Positions 37,052 to 43,699 of a stretch of DNA of 64,000 nt are shown in pieces. Positions within the stretch are counted from its first letter, which is position 1; the number at the start of each line of letters is the position of its first letter. Below the pieces are notes generated by a model. That model was not told where the DNA came from. It did not search any database and was given only the letters and a program-made list of their open reading frames with translations. Position numbers and translations under genes: made by a program. The DNA is from Microbacterium proteolyticum (GTDB lineage: Bacteria > Actinomycetota > Actinomycetes > Actinomycetales > Microbacteriaceae), in NCBI RefSeq assembly GCF_029639405.1, contig NZ_CP121274.1, forward strand, positions 2,170,001 to 2,234,000, given 5' to 3'.

Positions 37052-38559
37052 TCCGACGAGACCGTCACACCGGCCAGCGGCAGGCGCACGTTGAGGGAGT
37101 TCTTCGGGAAGTTCGCGACGTTGTTCGCGACGGCCGTGAGCGGGGTCGAGAGGAACAGCCAGTCGGCGGCATCCTCGTCGGAGACGATGCGCGCGGCCTC
37201 GGCGAGGTAGTCGGAAGACTGCTGCTCGTCGGTGGTCGCGAGGGACTGCGCGTACAGGCTCTGCACCTTCGGGTTGTCGTAGCCGAAGTAGTACGACGGG
37301 TTGGCGAAGTTGCCGAAATCGCGCGCCTCCACGTGCCGGACGAAGCTGAGGTCGTAGTCGTGGTTGGTGTAGACGTTCGTCAGCCAGGTCGGGAAGTCCA
37401 CCGACGAGACCTTCAGCGTCACCCCCACATCGGCGAAGGACGATACGAGGAACGTGGCGATCGAGGACGGGTACACGCTCGGGATGGTGAGGGTGAGGGT
37501 CAGGTTCTCCGCTCCGGCCTCGGCGAGGAGTTCGCGCGCGCGGTCGGGGTTGTACGAGATGCTGCCGGAGAGGTCTTCGTACCCCGGGTCGAGGGGCGGG
37601 ATCGGGCCGTACAGCGGCTGCCCTCCGCCGAGGGTGTCGATGAGCGCCTGGTGGTCGATCGCCAGGCGCAACGCTTCGCGGACGCGCTGGTCGTTCAGGG
37701 GTGCGCGGGCGTTGTTGAACGCGAGCGTGCCCTTGTCGGTGGTCAGGCCCGACTCGATCTGGAAGCGGCCCGTGCCGGTGATCTGCCCCTGCAGCTCCGG
37801 ATCGACCTCGAGCGCCGCGTCGAGATCGCCGTTGACGGCGGCGTTGACCGCGGCGGTGCGATCGGGGATGTAGTCGATCACGACCTCGGCCACGCCGGCC
37901 TTGTCGCCCCAGTAGGAGTCGTTGCGGGCGAGGGTGAGACTCTGGCCCGTGTTCCACGCCGACACGGTGAAGGGGCCGGTCCCGTTGGTCGTCGTCTCGA
38001 AGTTCGTCGTGTCGTTGTTCTTGAAGATCAGACCCGCGCGGCCCGTGAGGGCGAACAGGAAGTCGATGTTCGGCTGGCTGAGCGTCACGACGACCGTGGT
38101 CGGGTCGGGCGAGGAGATGGATGCCACTCCGGCCAGGTCGGCGCTGTTCTGGATGGTGGCGTCGTCCTTGGCGGTCTGCAGCGAGGACACGACGTCGTCG
38201 GCGGTCATCGCGGTGCCGTCGTGGAACGTGACGCCCTGGCGGAGCGTGAAGGTGTAGGTGAGCCCGTCGGGGGAGATGGTCCAGTCGGTGGCGAGTTCGG
38301 GGACGATGGCGTTGCCGTCGTCGCCGTTGCGGGTCACGAGGCCCTGGTAGACGTTGTCGATGAGCGCCTGCTCGAGGGCGGCGCCGCTGGTGCGCCGGAT
38401 GTCGAGGTTCGACGGTTCGAGGGAGAGGCCGACGGTCAGCGTGGCGTTCGGGTCGGGCGCGCCGGTCGGGCCGGGCGTGGTCGATGTGCCGGTGCACGAG
38501 GTGAACAGGAGTGCTCCGAGGAGGAGCGCGCTCGTGGCGACGGCGGTTCGGCGCAGCAT
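37048..38559 (-). CDS. ABC transporter substrate-binding lipoprotein, family 5
   Basis: 503-residue SBP_bac_5 (peptide/nickel class) protein that captures the substrate outside the membrane. It has a lipoprotein signal with lipobox LLFTSC, a Thr/Pro linker and the family block LATDWTISPDGLTYTFTLRQ with GVTFHDGTAMTADDVV. The ATG at 38559 has AAAGGA upstream. A -10 (TAGGCT, minus, 38633-38628) would give a leader of about 60 nt. It heads the five-gene operon. Family members bind peptides, opines, heme or nickel, so the substrate is open. Confidence 0.93.
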   Translation of the reverse strand: MLRRTAVATSALLLGALLFTSCTGTSTTPGPTGAPDPNATLTVGLSLEPSNLDIRRTSGAALEQALIDNVYQGLVTRNGDDGNAIVPELATDWTISPDGLTYTFTLRQGVTFHDGTAMTADDVVSSLQTAKDDATIQNSADLAGVASISSPDPTTVVVTLSQPNIDFLFALTGRAGLIFKNNDTTNFETTTNGTGPFTVSAWNTGQSLTLARNDSYWGDKAGVAEVVIDYIPDRTAAVNAAVNGDLDAALEVDPELQGQITGTGRFQIESGLTTDKGTLAFNNARAPLNDQRVREALRLAIDHQALIDTLGGGQPLYGPIPPLDPGYEDLSGSISYNPDRARELLAEAGAENLTLTLTIPSVYPSSIATFLVSSFADVGVTLKVSSVDFPTWLTNVYTNHDYDLSFVRHVEARDFGNFANPSYYFGYDNPKVQSLYAQSLATTDEQQSSDYLAEAARIVSDEDAADWLFLSTPLTAVANNVANFPKNSLNVRLPLAGVTVSSE

Positions 38560-38624
38560 TGCGGGGTTGTCCTTTCGCAAGGCCCACGGCATCCGGGTGC
38601 GGTGCTGCCGTGGAGTGGGGTGAG

Positions 38625-38638
38625 GAAAGCCTACTTTC
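38625..38638 (-). promoter_or_regulatory. Probable -10 of the ABC importer operon inside a small dyad
   Basis: On the minus strand GAAAG-TAGG-CTTTC forms a 5-bp inverted repeat containing TAGGCT, a good -10. It lies about 66-79 bases before the SBP start. A regulator binding the dyad would block polymerase; no regulator gene adjoins. Confidence 0.4.
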
Positions 38639-38695
38639 ACCCGGCGCGCGCGACGCCGACCATGACATCGGGCGACGCCGCCCGGCCGTGGGGCG

Positions 38696-39613
38696 TCACG
38701 CCGCCGCGAGGGTCTCGCGCAGGAGCGAGGCGAGGCCCGCGGGGTCTTCCTCCTGCACGTTGTGCGCCGTCGGGACGACCCGTACCCGCGCATCCGAGGC
38801 GCGACGGACGAGCTCGTCCGCGTCGTCGGCACTGACGAAGCCGCGATCCGCGCGGACGAACACGATCGGCGCGCGGACGGCGGCGATGTCGTCCCACCCG
38901 GTCGACGCGAGCACCGCGCGCACAGCATCCGGCGTCGCCGTGTCCGCCCCCGCCGCGGCGGCGGCAGCGGCGAGGTGGGCGAAGTGGTGCTTCCACTCGA
39001 TGCGACCGTCGGGGCGGACCCGGGTGTTGAGGAACACCCCGCGCTCGGCGGCGGGACGCGCGCCGCCCAGGCCGAACGCCAGGGCCTTGTCGACCAGTTC
39101 GTCGCGGCTCGCCCAGTCGGTCGGACCCGCGAAGAAGGCGCGCAGCTGCGCCGGGCCGCCGCTCGGGTCGATCCCGGGCGTGATGTCGACGATCACGACC
39201 GTGTCCACGAGGTCGGGGCGGGATGCCGCGAGGGCCGCGGCCGTGAGGCCGCCCAGCGAGTGCCCGACGAGGACCTGCGGCCCGTCCGTCCACGTCTCGA
39301 GAGCGGTGGCGACGTCGGGTGCGAGGACTCGGCCCACGTACGCCGCGTCCTCCCGCCACGACGAGTCCCCGTGGCCGGCGAGGTCGAGTGCGAGCGCCGG
39401 GACCCCCAGGTGCAGCAGCGTGGTGTCCCAGGTGTGGGCGTTCAACCCCGCCCCGTGCAGGAGCGTCACGCGGGGGGATCCCTCGCCCCAGCGCACGCCG
39501 CTGAGCGCGCGTCCGTCCGGGAGGGTCAGTCCGACGCGCTCGACGCGCGGGACGTCGACGCCGGCGGCGGCGGCCTGAGCGGGCAGGAAGGAGAACTCGT
39601 CGGTCTCGGGCAT
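38696..39613 (-). CDS. Alpha/beta-fold hydrolase
   Basis: 305-residue hydrolase with the oxyanion segment LLHGAGLNAHTWD, the nucleophile elbow GHSLGG, LALDLAGHGDSSW and a C-terminal His in TAHNVQEEDP. The family covers esterases, lactonases and C-C hydrolases, and the sequence does not point to one substrate. No good Shine-Dalgarno is visible; an AGGCT about six bases before the ATG may be part of a -10. It follows the importer operon start on the same strand but is separated by about 140 bases. Confidence 0.87.
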   Translation of the reverse strand: MPETDEFSFLPAQAAAAGVDVPRVERVGLTLPDGRALSGVRWGEGSPRVTLLHGAGLNAHTWDTTLLHLGVPALALDLAGHGDSSWREDAAYVGRVLAPDVATALETWTDGPQVLVGHSLGGLTAAALAASRPDLVDTVVIVDITPGIDPSGGPAQLRAFFAGPTDWASRDELVDKALAFGLGGARPAAERGVFLNTRVRPDGRIEWKHHFAHLAAAAAAAGADTATPDAVRAVLASTGWDDIAAVRAPIVFVRADRGFVSADDADELVRRASDARVRVVPTAHNVQEEDPAGLASLLRETLAAA

Positions 39614-39720
39614 GACGCCAGCCTGTCACCGGCCGCCTCGGGGTCGCCAGCGGGCGGACTCCGACGGTCACATGCCGCCCCGCCCGACCCGGCATCCGGG
39701 GTCGGCCGTAGGCTGTCGCC

Positions 39721-40254
39721 ATGGGCGAAGAACGACGCGTGCACCTGTCGAAGAGTGCTCCCGAGGCGTACGCCGCGCTGCGGTCCTTCTCGAAGGTCGT
39801 GGGCGGGATCGCGGCCGCTGCCGGGATCGATGCGCGCCTGCGCGAGATCGTGCAGATCCACGCTTCTCAGCTCAACGGCTGCGCCTACTGCGTCCGCGTG
39901 CACGTGGACGGGGCGGTCAAGGCCGGGGTCGATGCCGATGTCATCGCGCAGATCGCGACCTGGCGCGAGTCCGGCGTCTTCGACGAACGCGAGCGTGCGG
40001 CGCTGGAGCTGACCGAGTCGTTCACGTTCATCCACGAGGAGGGCATCGCCGACGAGGTCTACGACCGTGCGGGCGGCATCCTGAGCCAGGACGAGTACGT
40101 CGCCCTCAGCTGGATCCTGGTCGCCATCAACGCGTTCAACCGCGTGGCGATCGCCGGACGCTATCCGGTGCCTCCCCGCGGCTCGGGGGCGACGCCGGGC
40201 GACGGCGCCCCGCCGCCGGCCACGGCCGGACACGACCACGGAGGCGCCGCATGA
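39721..40254 (+). CDS. Carboxymuconolactone decarboxylase family protein (AhpD-like)
   Basis: 177-residue AhpD-like alkylhydroperoxidase core protein. The redox motif is NGCAYCVRVH (C54, C57, His61), the CxxC-x3-H pattern of the family. The C-terminal 30 residues are a Pro/Gly/His-rich tail. TAGGCT (39709-39714) six bases before the ATG suggests a leaderless message. It is coupled by ATGA to the phosphatase gene. The likely role is peroxide or reactive-intermediate defence, by family analogy. Confidence 0.9.
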   Translation: MGEERRVHLSKSAPEAYAALRSFSKVVGGIAAAAGIDARLREIVQIHASQLNGCAYCVRVHVDGAVKAGVDADVIAQIATWRESGVFDERERAALELTESFTFIHEEGIADEVYDRAGGILSQDEYVALSWILVAINAFNRVAIAGRYPVPPRGSGATPGDGAPPPATAGHDHGGAA

Positions 40255-40961
40255 GCTCGCTCGTGTCGGGTGCGACCAACTTCCGCGATGTCGGCGGTCT
40301 GCCCGCCGGTGCCGGGCGCAGCCGCCCCGGGGTGCTCTACCGGTCGGGCAACCTCGTGCACGTCGACGACGACGGCCTGCGCGCGATGGACGACCTGGGG
40401 CTGCGCCGCATCATCGACCTCCGCGACGATGCCGAGGTGCACTACGCGCCGAGCCGCATCGACGGACTCGACCTCGAGGTGCAGCGCGTTCCGCTCTTCC
40501 TCGGGTCGGTGGAGTCGTTCTTCGAGCGCGACGTCAGCCTCGGCGAGCTGTACGCCGAACTGGTCGAGGGCTCGGCCGCGCGCATCGTCGAGGCGGTGCG
40601 GGGGATCATCGACACCCAGCCCGTCCTCATCCACTGCACCGTCGGGAAGGACCGCACGGGAGTCACCGTCGCGATCGCGCTCGCCGCAGCGGGGGTCGAC
40701 CGTGACGCCGTGATCGACGACTACGCGCGCACCGAGGGGCTGCTCCCCGCCGAGCGAAACCGCCAGGTGCTCGCCGGCATCCGGGCGCTGCACCCCGAGA
40801 ACCGGCACGCGGAGGAGCTCGCCACCCGCTCGCCGGCCCCCGTGATGCGCGGCCTGCTCGAACGGCTCGACACGGAGTACGGCTCGCCGGCCGGCTTCCT
40901 CCTGTCCCACGGCCTCACCGACGCTGAGCTCGATCGTCTGCGGGCGGCCCTGATCGAGTGA
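40251..40961 (+). CDS. Tyrosine-protein phosphatase (PtpB-like dual-specificity type)
   Basis: 236-residue phosphatase related to mycobacterial MptpB, which acts on phosphotyrosine and phosphoinositides. The P-loop is HCTVGKDRTG (Cys129, Arg135), with the early segment NFRDVGGLPAG, the family marker, and RRIIDLRDDAEV. No signal peptide is evident. The start is coupled to the AhpD-like gene by ATGA. Phosphotyrosine, phosphoinositide or other phosphoester targets are possible. Confidence 0.9.
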   Translation: MSSLVSGATNFRDVGGLPAGAGRSRPGVLYRSGNLVHVDDDGLRAMDDLGLRRIIDLRDDAEVHYAPSRIDGLDLEVQRVPLFLGSVESFFERDVSLGELYAELVEGSAARIVEAVRGIIDTQPVLIHCTVGKDRTGVTVAIALAAAGVDRDAVIDDYARTEGLLPAERNRQVLAGIRALHPENRHAEELATRSPAPVMRGLLERLDTEYGSPAGFLLSHGLTDAELDRLRAALIE

Positions 40962-40988
40962 TGCTCGGCTCATCCTGGGCCGCTACAC

Positions 40989-41019
40989 AGGTTAGGCAAC
41001 CCTTCATCGCGGGTATAGT
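40989..41019 (+). promoter_or_regulatory. Promoter of the SIP-domain gene with DtxR/IdeR-like iron box
   Basis: AGGTTAGGCAACCCTT (40989-41004) holds the GGTT-N4-AACC dyad and resembles the DtxR/IdeR box core AGGTTAGGCTAACCT with one base missing. It covers a -35-like TTAGGC (40992-40997), 16 bases before TATAGT (41014-41019). The start codon is only about four bases after the predicted transcript start. Confidence 0.55.
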
Positions 41020-41029
41020 GGATGCCATC

Positions 41030-41494
41030 ATGTCCACGCCCGCCGAGCACAACGACGCCGCCTGCCGCGCCTCGCGCCACACGCGCGTGCAGCACCTCAT
41101 CACGGCCGACGAGACCTCCCTCGCCGAGCTGGAGGCATTGCTGTCGACGTTGCCGATCTGCTCCACCGGACGCCTCTTCGTCGAGGTTCCCGACGCGTCG
41201 TGGATCACGCCGATCGCCGCTCCCGCCCGGATGACGGTGACGTGGCTCGACCGCTCCCGGCGCGGCGGTGCTCCCGGCACCGGTCGCGCGTGTGCGCCGG
41301 GCGAGGCCCTGACGCGCGCGGTCGCCGGGTGGGCCGGCGAGATGCTGTGCTGCGACGACGACGCCACGCGCATCTTCCTGCTGGGCGGCTACCTCGGCAC
41401 CGCCGAGATCGTCGACGAACTGACCTCGCGCCACGGCGTGGAGGCGGCGGCCATCCACACGCCCGAGCGCTTCGGGATCACCACCGCCCGCTGA
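41030..41494 (+). CDS. SIP domain-containing protein (short siderophore-interacting type)
   Basis: 154-residue protein matching the C-terminal NAD(P)-binding SIP domain of siderophore-interacting ferric reductases, without the FAD-binding half. Visible are HLITADETSLAELEALLSTL, the acidic and hydrophobic strand pattern, a LLGGYLGTAEIV segment and CxDDDATRIF near the end. It may act with a partner to reduce ferric siderophore, or be a remnant; the latter is less likely given the good promoter. An iron box before it suggests repression by a DtxR-type regulator when iron is plentiful. Confidence 0.82.
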   Translation: MSTPAEHNDAACRASRHTRVQHLITADETSLAELEALLSTLPICSTGRLFVEVPDASWITPIAAPARMTVTWLDRSRRGGAPGTGRACAPGEALTRAVAGWAGEMLCCDDDATRIFLLGGYLGTAEIVDELTSRHGVEAAAIHTPERFGITTAR

Positions 41495-41530
41495 GGCGGC
41501 GGTCACGTGCCCGCTGAGGCGGCGGTCACG
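41486..41530. repeat. 22-nt direct duplication across two convergent gene ends
   Basis: GCCCGCTGAGGCGGCGGTCACG occurs at 41486-41507 and again at 41509-41530, one base apart. It covers the stop of the SIP gene and the stop of the opposite gene, so one duplication separated or rebuilt the two 3' ends. Confidence 0.85.
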
Positions 41531-41981
41531 CTCCGCGCGGGACGTAGTTCCCCTCGACGAGGCCGGCCTCGATCTCGAATCGGTTGCGCAGCGGGTCGCG
41601 GCCCGCGAGGAAGTACAGCAGCGGCATGAGGAAGCCGTAGCGGCGCCACTGGCGCACGTGGACGGCTTCGTGCCCGAGGACGGCGTCGGTGGGCGGGACG
41701 TCGCCGGTGAGGAAGCAGTCGCCCACGCACACGCCGCCGCGCGGGAACGCCCACGGCGGGAGCCCGCGGAACACCCAGAGCCCGTTCCGGCGCTCGATGC
41801 GGCCCGTGCTCCACAGCGACCCCCACACCCAGCCCACCGTGCGGCCGTACCAGAATCCGGCACGGCTGATCGGCGAGTCCAGGAGCACCGGCGGGATGAG
41901 GCGGTCGATCCGGCGGCCCCGGGCGACCGCCCGGTCGGCGCGTTCGCGCCAGCCCGCCGGCGGGCGGGGGAGCGGGCTCAC
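41526..41981 (-). CDS. Small HExxH protein of unknown function
   Basis: 151-residue protein with a HEAVH motif (H104, E105, H108) in VLGHEAVHVRQW, then two Glu (about 136 and 138, in FEIEAG) that could complete a gluzincin-type zinc site. The middle has hydrophobic and aromatic stretches (AGFWYGRTVGWVWGSLW and LMPLLYFLAG), perhaps membrane-contacting. The GTG start overlaps the arginase-family stop by GTGA, so the two genes are coupled. Similarity to DUF4157-like putative peptidases is only in the motif. Activity is unknown. Confidence 0.72.
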   Translation of the reverse strand: MSPLPRPPAGWRERADRAVARGRRIDRLIPPVLLDSPISRAGFWYGRTVGWVWGSLWSTGRIERRNGLWVFRGLPPWAFPRGGVCVGDCFLTGDVPPTDAVLGHEAVHVRQWRRYGFLMPLLYFLAGRDPLRNRFEIEAGLVEGNYVPRGA

Positions 41982-42796
41982 GCGAGCGCTCCGACCAGGC
42001 GCAGGATCGTCCCGAGGTCGTCGACGGCCGCCGCGGGCGACGAGGGCGAGAACTCGGTGATCGTGGCACCCGCGAGGGGCACCCGTTCGCGCAGCCGGCG
42101 GATGGATGCTGCGACGTCGGCTGCGGCCGCACCGAAGGGCTCGGCGAAGGACACCCCCGTGATCTCGGAGGGGTCCAGCGCATCGAGGTCGACGTGCACG
42201 TGGACGCGCGCGGCGCCGGTCGACACGACCGCTTCGGCGAGGGCATCGGGATCGGATAGCGCGGATGCCGGGATCACGCGGATGCCGTGCTCGTCGATGA
42301 ACCGTTGCTCCTCGGCATCCAGAGAACGGGTGGCGGCGAGCACGACACGGGACGAAGGGATGCCGGGGTCGAGTCGGAGAGGGTCGACGCCGTCGCCGAG
42401 GATCGCGCGCAGGACCATGCCGTGGAAGGCCCCGCTCGGCGAGGACTCGGGGGTGTTGAGGTCGGCGTGCGCGTCGATCCAGACGATCGCGAGGTCGTCG
42501 CCGGCGACCGCGGACACCGCGCCGAGCGCGACACCGCAGTCGCCCCCGACGGTGACGGCGTGCTCGCCGGGTGCCGCCGACGCGACGGCGTCGGAGATGC
42601 GCTCGCGCATGCGCGCGAGAGCGCTCGCTCGCAGCACCGCGGTCCCCTGCGCGTCGCCCGCCTCGGTGGGGGCGTCGAGGGCGATCGTGGCCGCTCGGGG
42701 CAGGTCGCCCGCGATCGCTTCGGCGCCGTCGATGAGTTGCATCGCGCGGGACGACGACGATCCCTGCCACTGCGGGGCGATGACGAAACGCGTCAT
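41978..42796 (-). CDS. Arginase/agmatinase/formiminoglutamase family protein, His-to-Cys at a metal ligand
   Basis: 272-residue ureohydrolase-fold protein. The three metal blocks are recognisable: GGDCGVALG, DAHADLNTPESSPSGAFHG and HVHVDLDALDP. In the first, the usual GGDHS has Cys87 where the family has a metal-binding His, so activity may need a different metal set or be lost. The ATG at 42796 is about 20 bases after a strong hairpin that follows pspA. The HExxH gene is translationally coupled downstream. Substrate not assigned. Confidence 0.88.
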   Translation of the reverse strand: MTRFVIAPQWQGSSSSRAMQLIDGAEAIAGDLPRAATIALDAPTEAGDAQGTAVLRASALARMRERISDAVASAAPGEHAVTVGGDCGVALGAVSAVAGDDLAIVWIDAHADLNTPESSPSGAFHGMVLRAILGDGVDPLRLDPGIPSSRVVLAATRSLDAEEQRFIDEHGIRVIPASALSDPDALAEAVVSTGAARVHVHVDLDALDPSEITGVSFAEPFGAAAADVAASIRRLRERVPLAGATITEFSPSSPAAAVDDLGTILRLVGALA

Positions 42797-42814
42797 GACA
42801 TGCCTGTCGGGTAG

Positions 42815-42848
42815 GGGAGCGCACCGCCCGCGGGGCCGGTGCGCTCCC
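42815..42848 (-). terminator. Hairpin after pspA
   Basis: GGGAGCGCACCG (42815-42826) and CGGTGCGCTCCC (42837-42848) form a perfect 12-bp stem with a 10-nt loop just downstream of the pspA stop on the minus strand and upstream of the arginase-family start. No U tract follows. Confidence 0.65.
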
Positions 42849-42855
42849 GGGTCGA

Positions 42856-43608
42856 TCAGAGGTCGGGGCTCGGGGCGTCGATCGCGGCGCGCTGGGGGCC
42901 GCCGGTCTTGAGCGCGGCCAGGCGCGCCTCGACCTCGGTCAGCTCGCCCACGTCTTCGAGCGCGTTGAACTGCGCGTCGATGCTCGACGCCGCCAGCTCC
43001 TGCTTGCCGGCGGCGAGAGCCTCCTCGCGACGGATCTTGTCTTCGAAACGACCGAGCTCGCTGGTCGGGTCGAGGACGTCGATCGACTTGACCGCGTCGT
43101 GGACCTTGTTCTGGGCTTCGGCGACCTTGGCGCGGGCGAGCAGCTCGCTGCGCTTGGACCTCAGCTGCTCGAGCTTGGTCTTCATGCCGTTCAGGCCGTC
43201 CTTGAGCTTGTCGACGACCTCGGTCTGCGAGGCGATGGTGGGCTCGGCGGCCTTGGCTTCGCTTTCGGCGGTGATCTGCCGCTGCAGCGCGATCTTGGCG
43301 AGGTTGTCGAACTTGTCGGCCTCGCCGACGTTGCCGGCGGCGCGCAGTTCGTCGCCCTTGCGGCTGGCGGCGAGGGCCTTGTTGCCCCACTCCGCCGCGG
43401 CCTGGACGTCTTCCTGGTGGTCGCGCTCGAGCAGGCGCAGGTTGCCGATGGTCTCGGCGATCGCGGACTCGGCGTCGGCGATCGAGTTGGAGTAGTCGCG
43501 GACGAGCTGATCGAGCATCTTCTGCGGGTCCTCGGCCTGGTCGAGGAGCGCATTGATGTTCGCGCGGACGAGGGTCGAGATCCGACCGAAGATGGACTGC
43601 TTGGCCAT
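42856..43608 (-). CDS. pspA: PspA/IM30 family membrane-stress protein
   Basis: 250-residue ESCRT-III-like protein that coats and repairs stressed membranes. The N-terminal amphipathic start (KQSIFGRISTLVRANINALL) and long coiled-coil (about 20-210, with DQAEDPQKMLDQLVRDY) are typical. SD AAGGA precedes the ATG. It adjoins the TPM-domain gene on the same strand, which also has long coiled coils; both may serve envelope maintenance (inference). No PspB/C or PspF is nearby, as is usual in actinobacteria. Confidence 0.94.
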   Translation of the reverse strand: MAKQSIFGRISTLVRANINALLDQAEDPQKMLDQLVRDYSNSIADAESAIAETIGNLRLLERDHQEDVQAAAEWGNKALAASRKGDELRAAGNVGEADKFDNLAKIALQRQITAESEAKAAEPTIASQTEVVDKLKDGLNGMKTKLEQLRSKRSELLARAKVAEAQNKVHDAVKSIDVLDPTSELGRFEDKIRREEALAAGKQELAASSIDAQFNALEDVGELTEVEARLAALKTGGPQRAAIDAPSPDL

Positions 43609-43699
43609 GCGGGATTTCCTTCCTGAGGCGACCCTGTCGAGTCTGGTGCCGATTTCTACGAGTTTTCTGTGACGGCCGTCGCGGGCCGGGTGCGGGGCG

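Noticed and set aside
42796..42803. ATG-TCA-TGA mini-ORF overlapping the arginase-family start
   Set aside because: The upstream hexamer TACCCG does not end in T and two codons are too few to support a claim; left out of the mini-ORF set.
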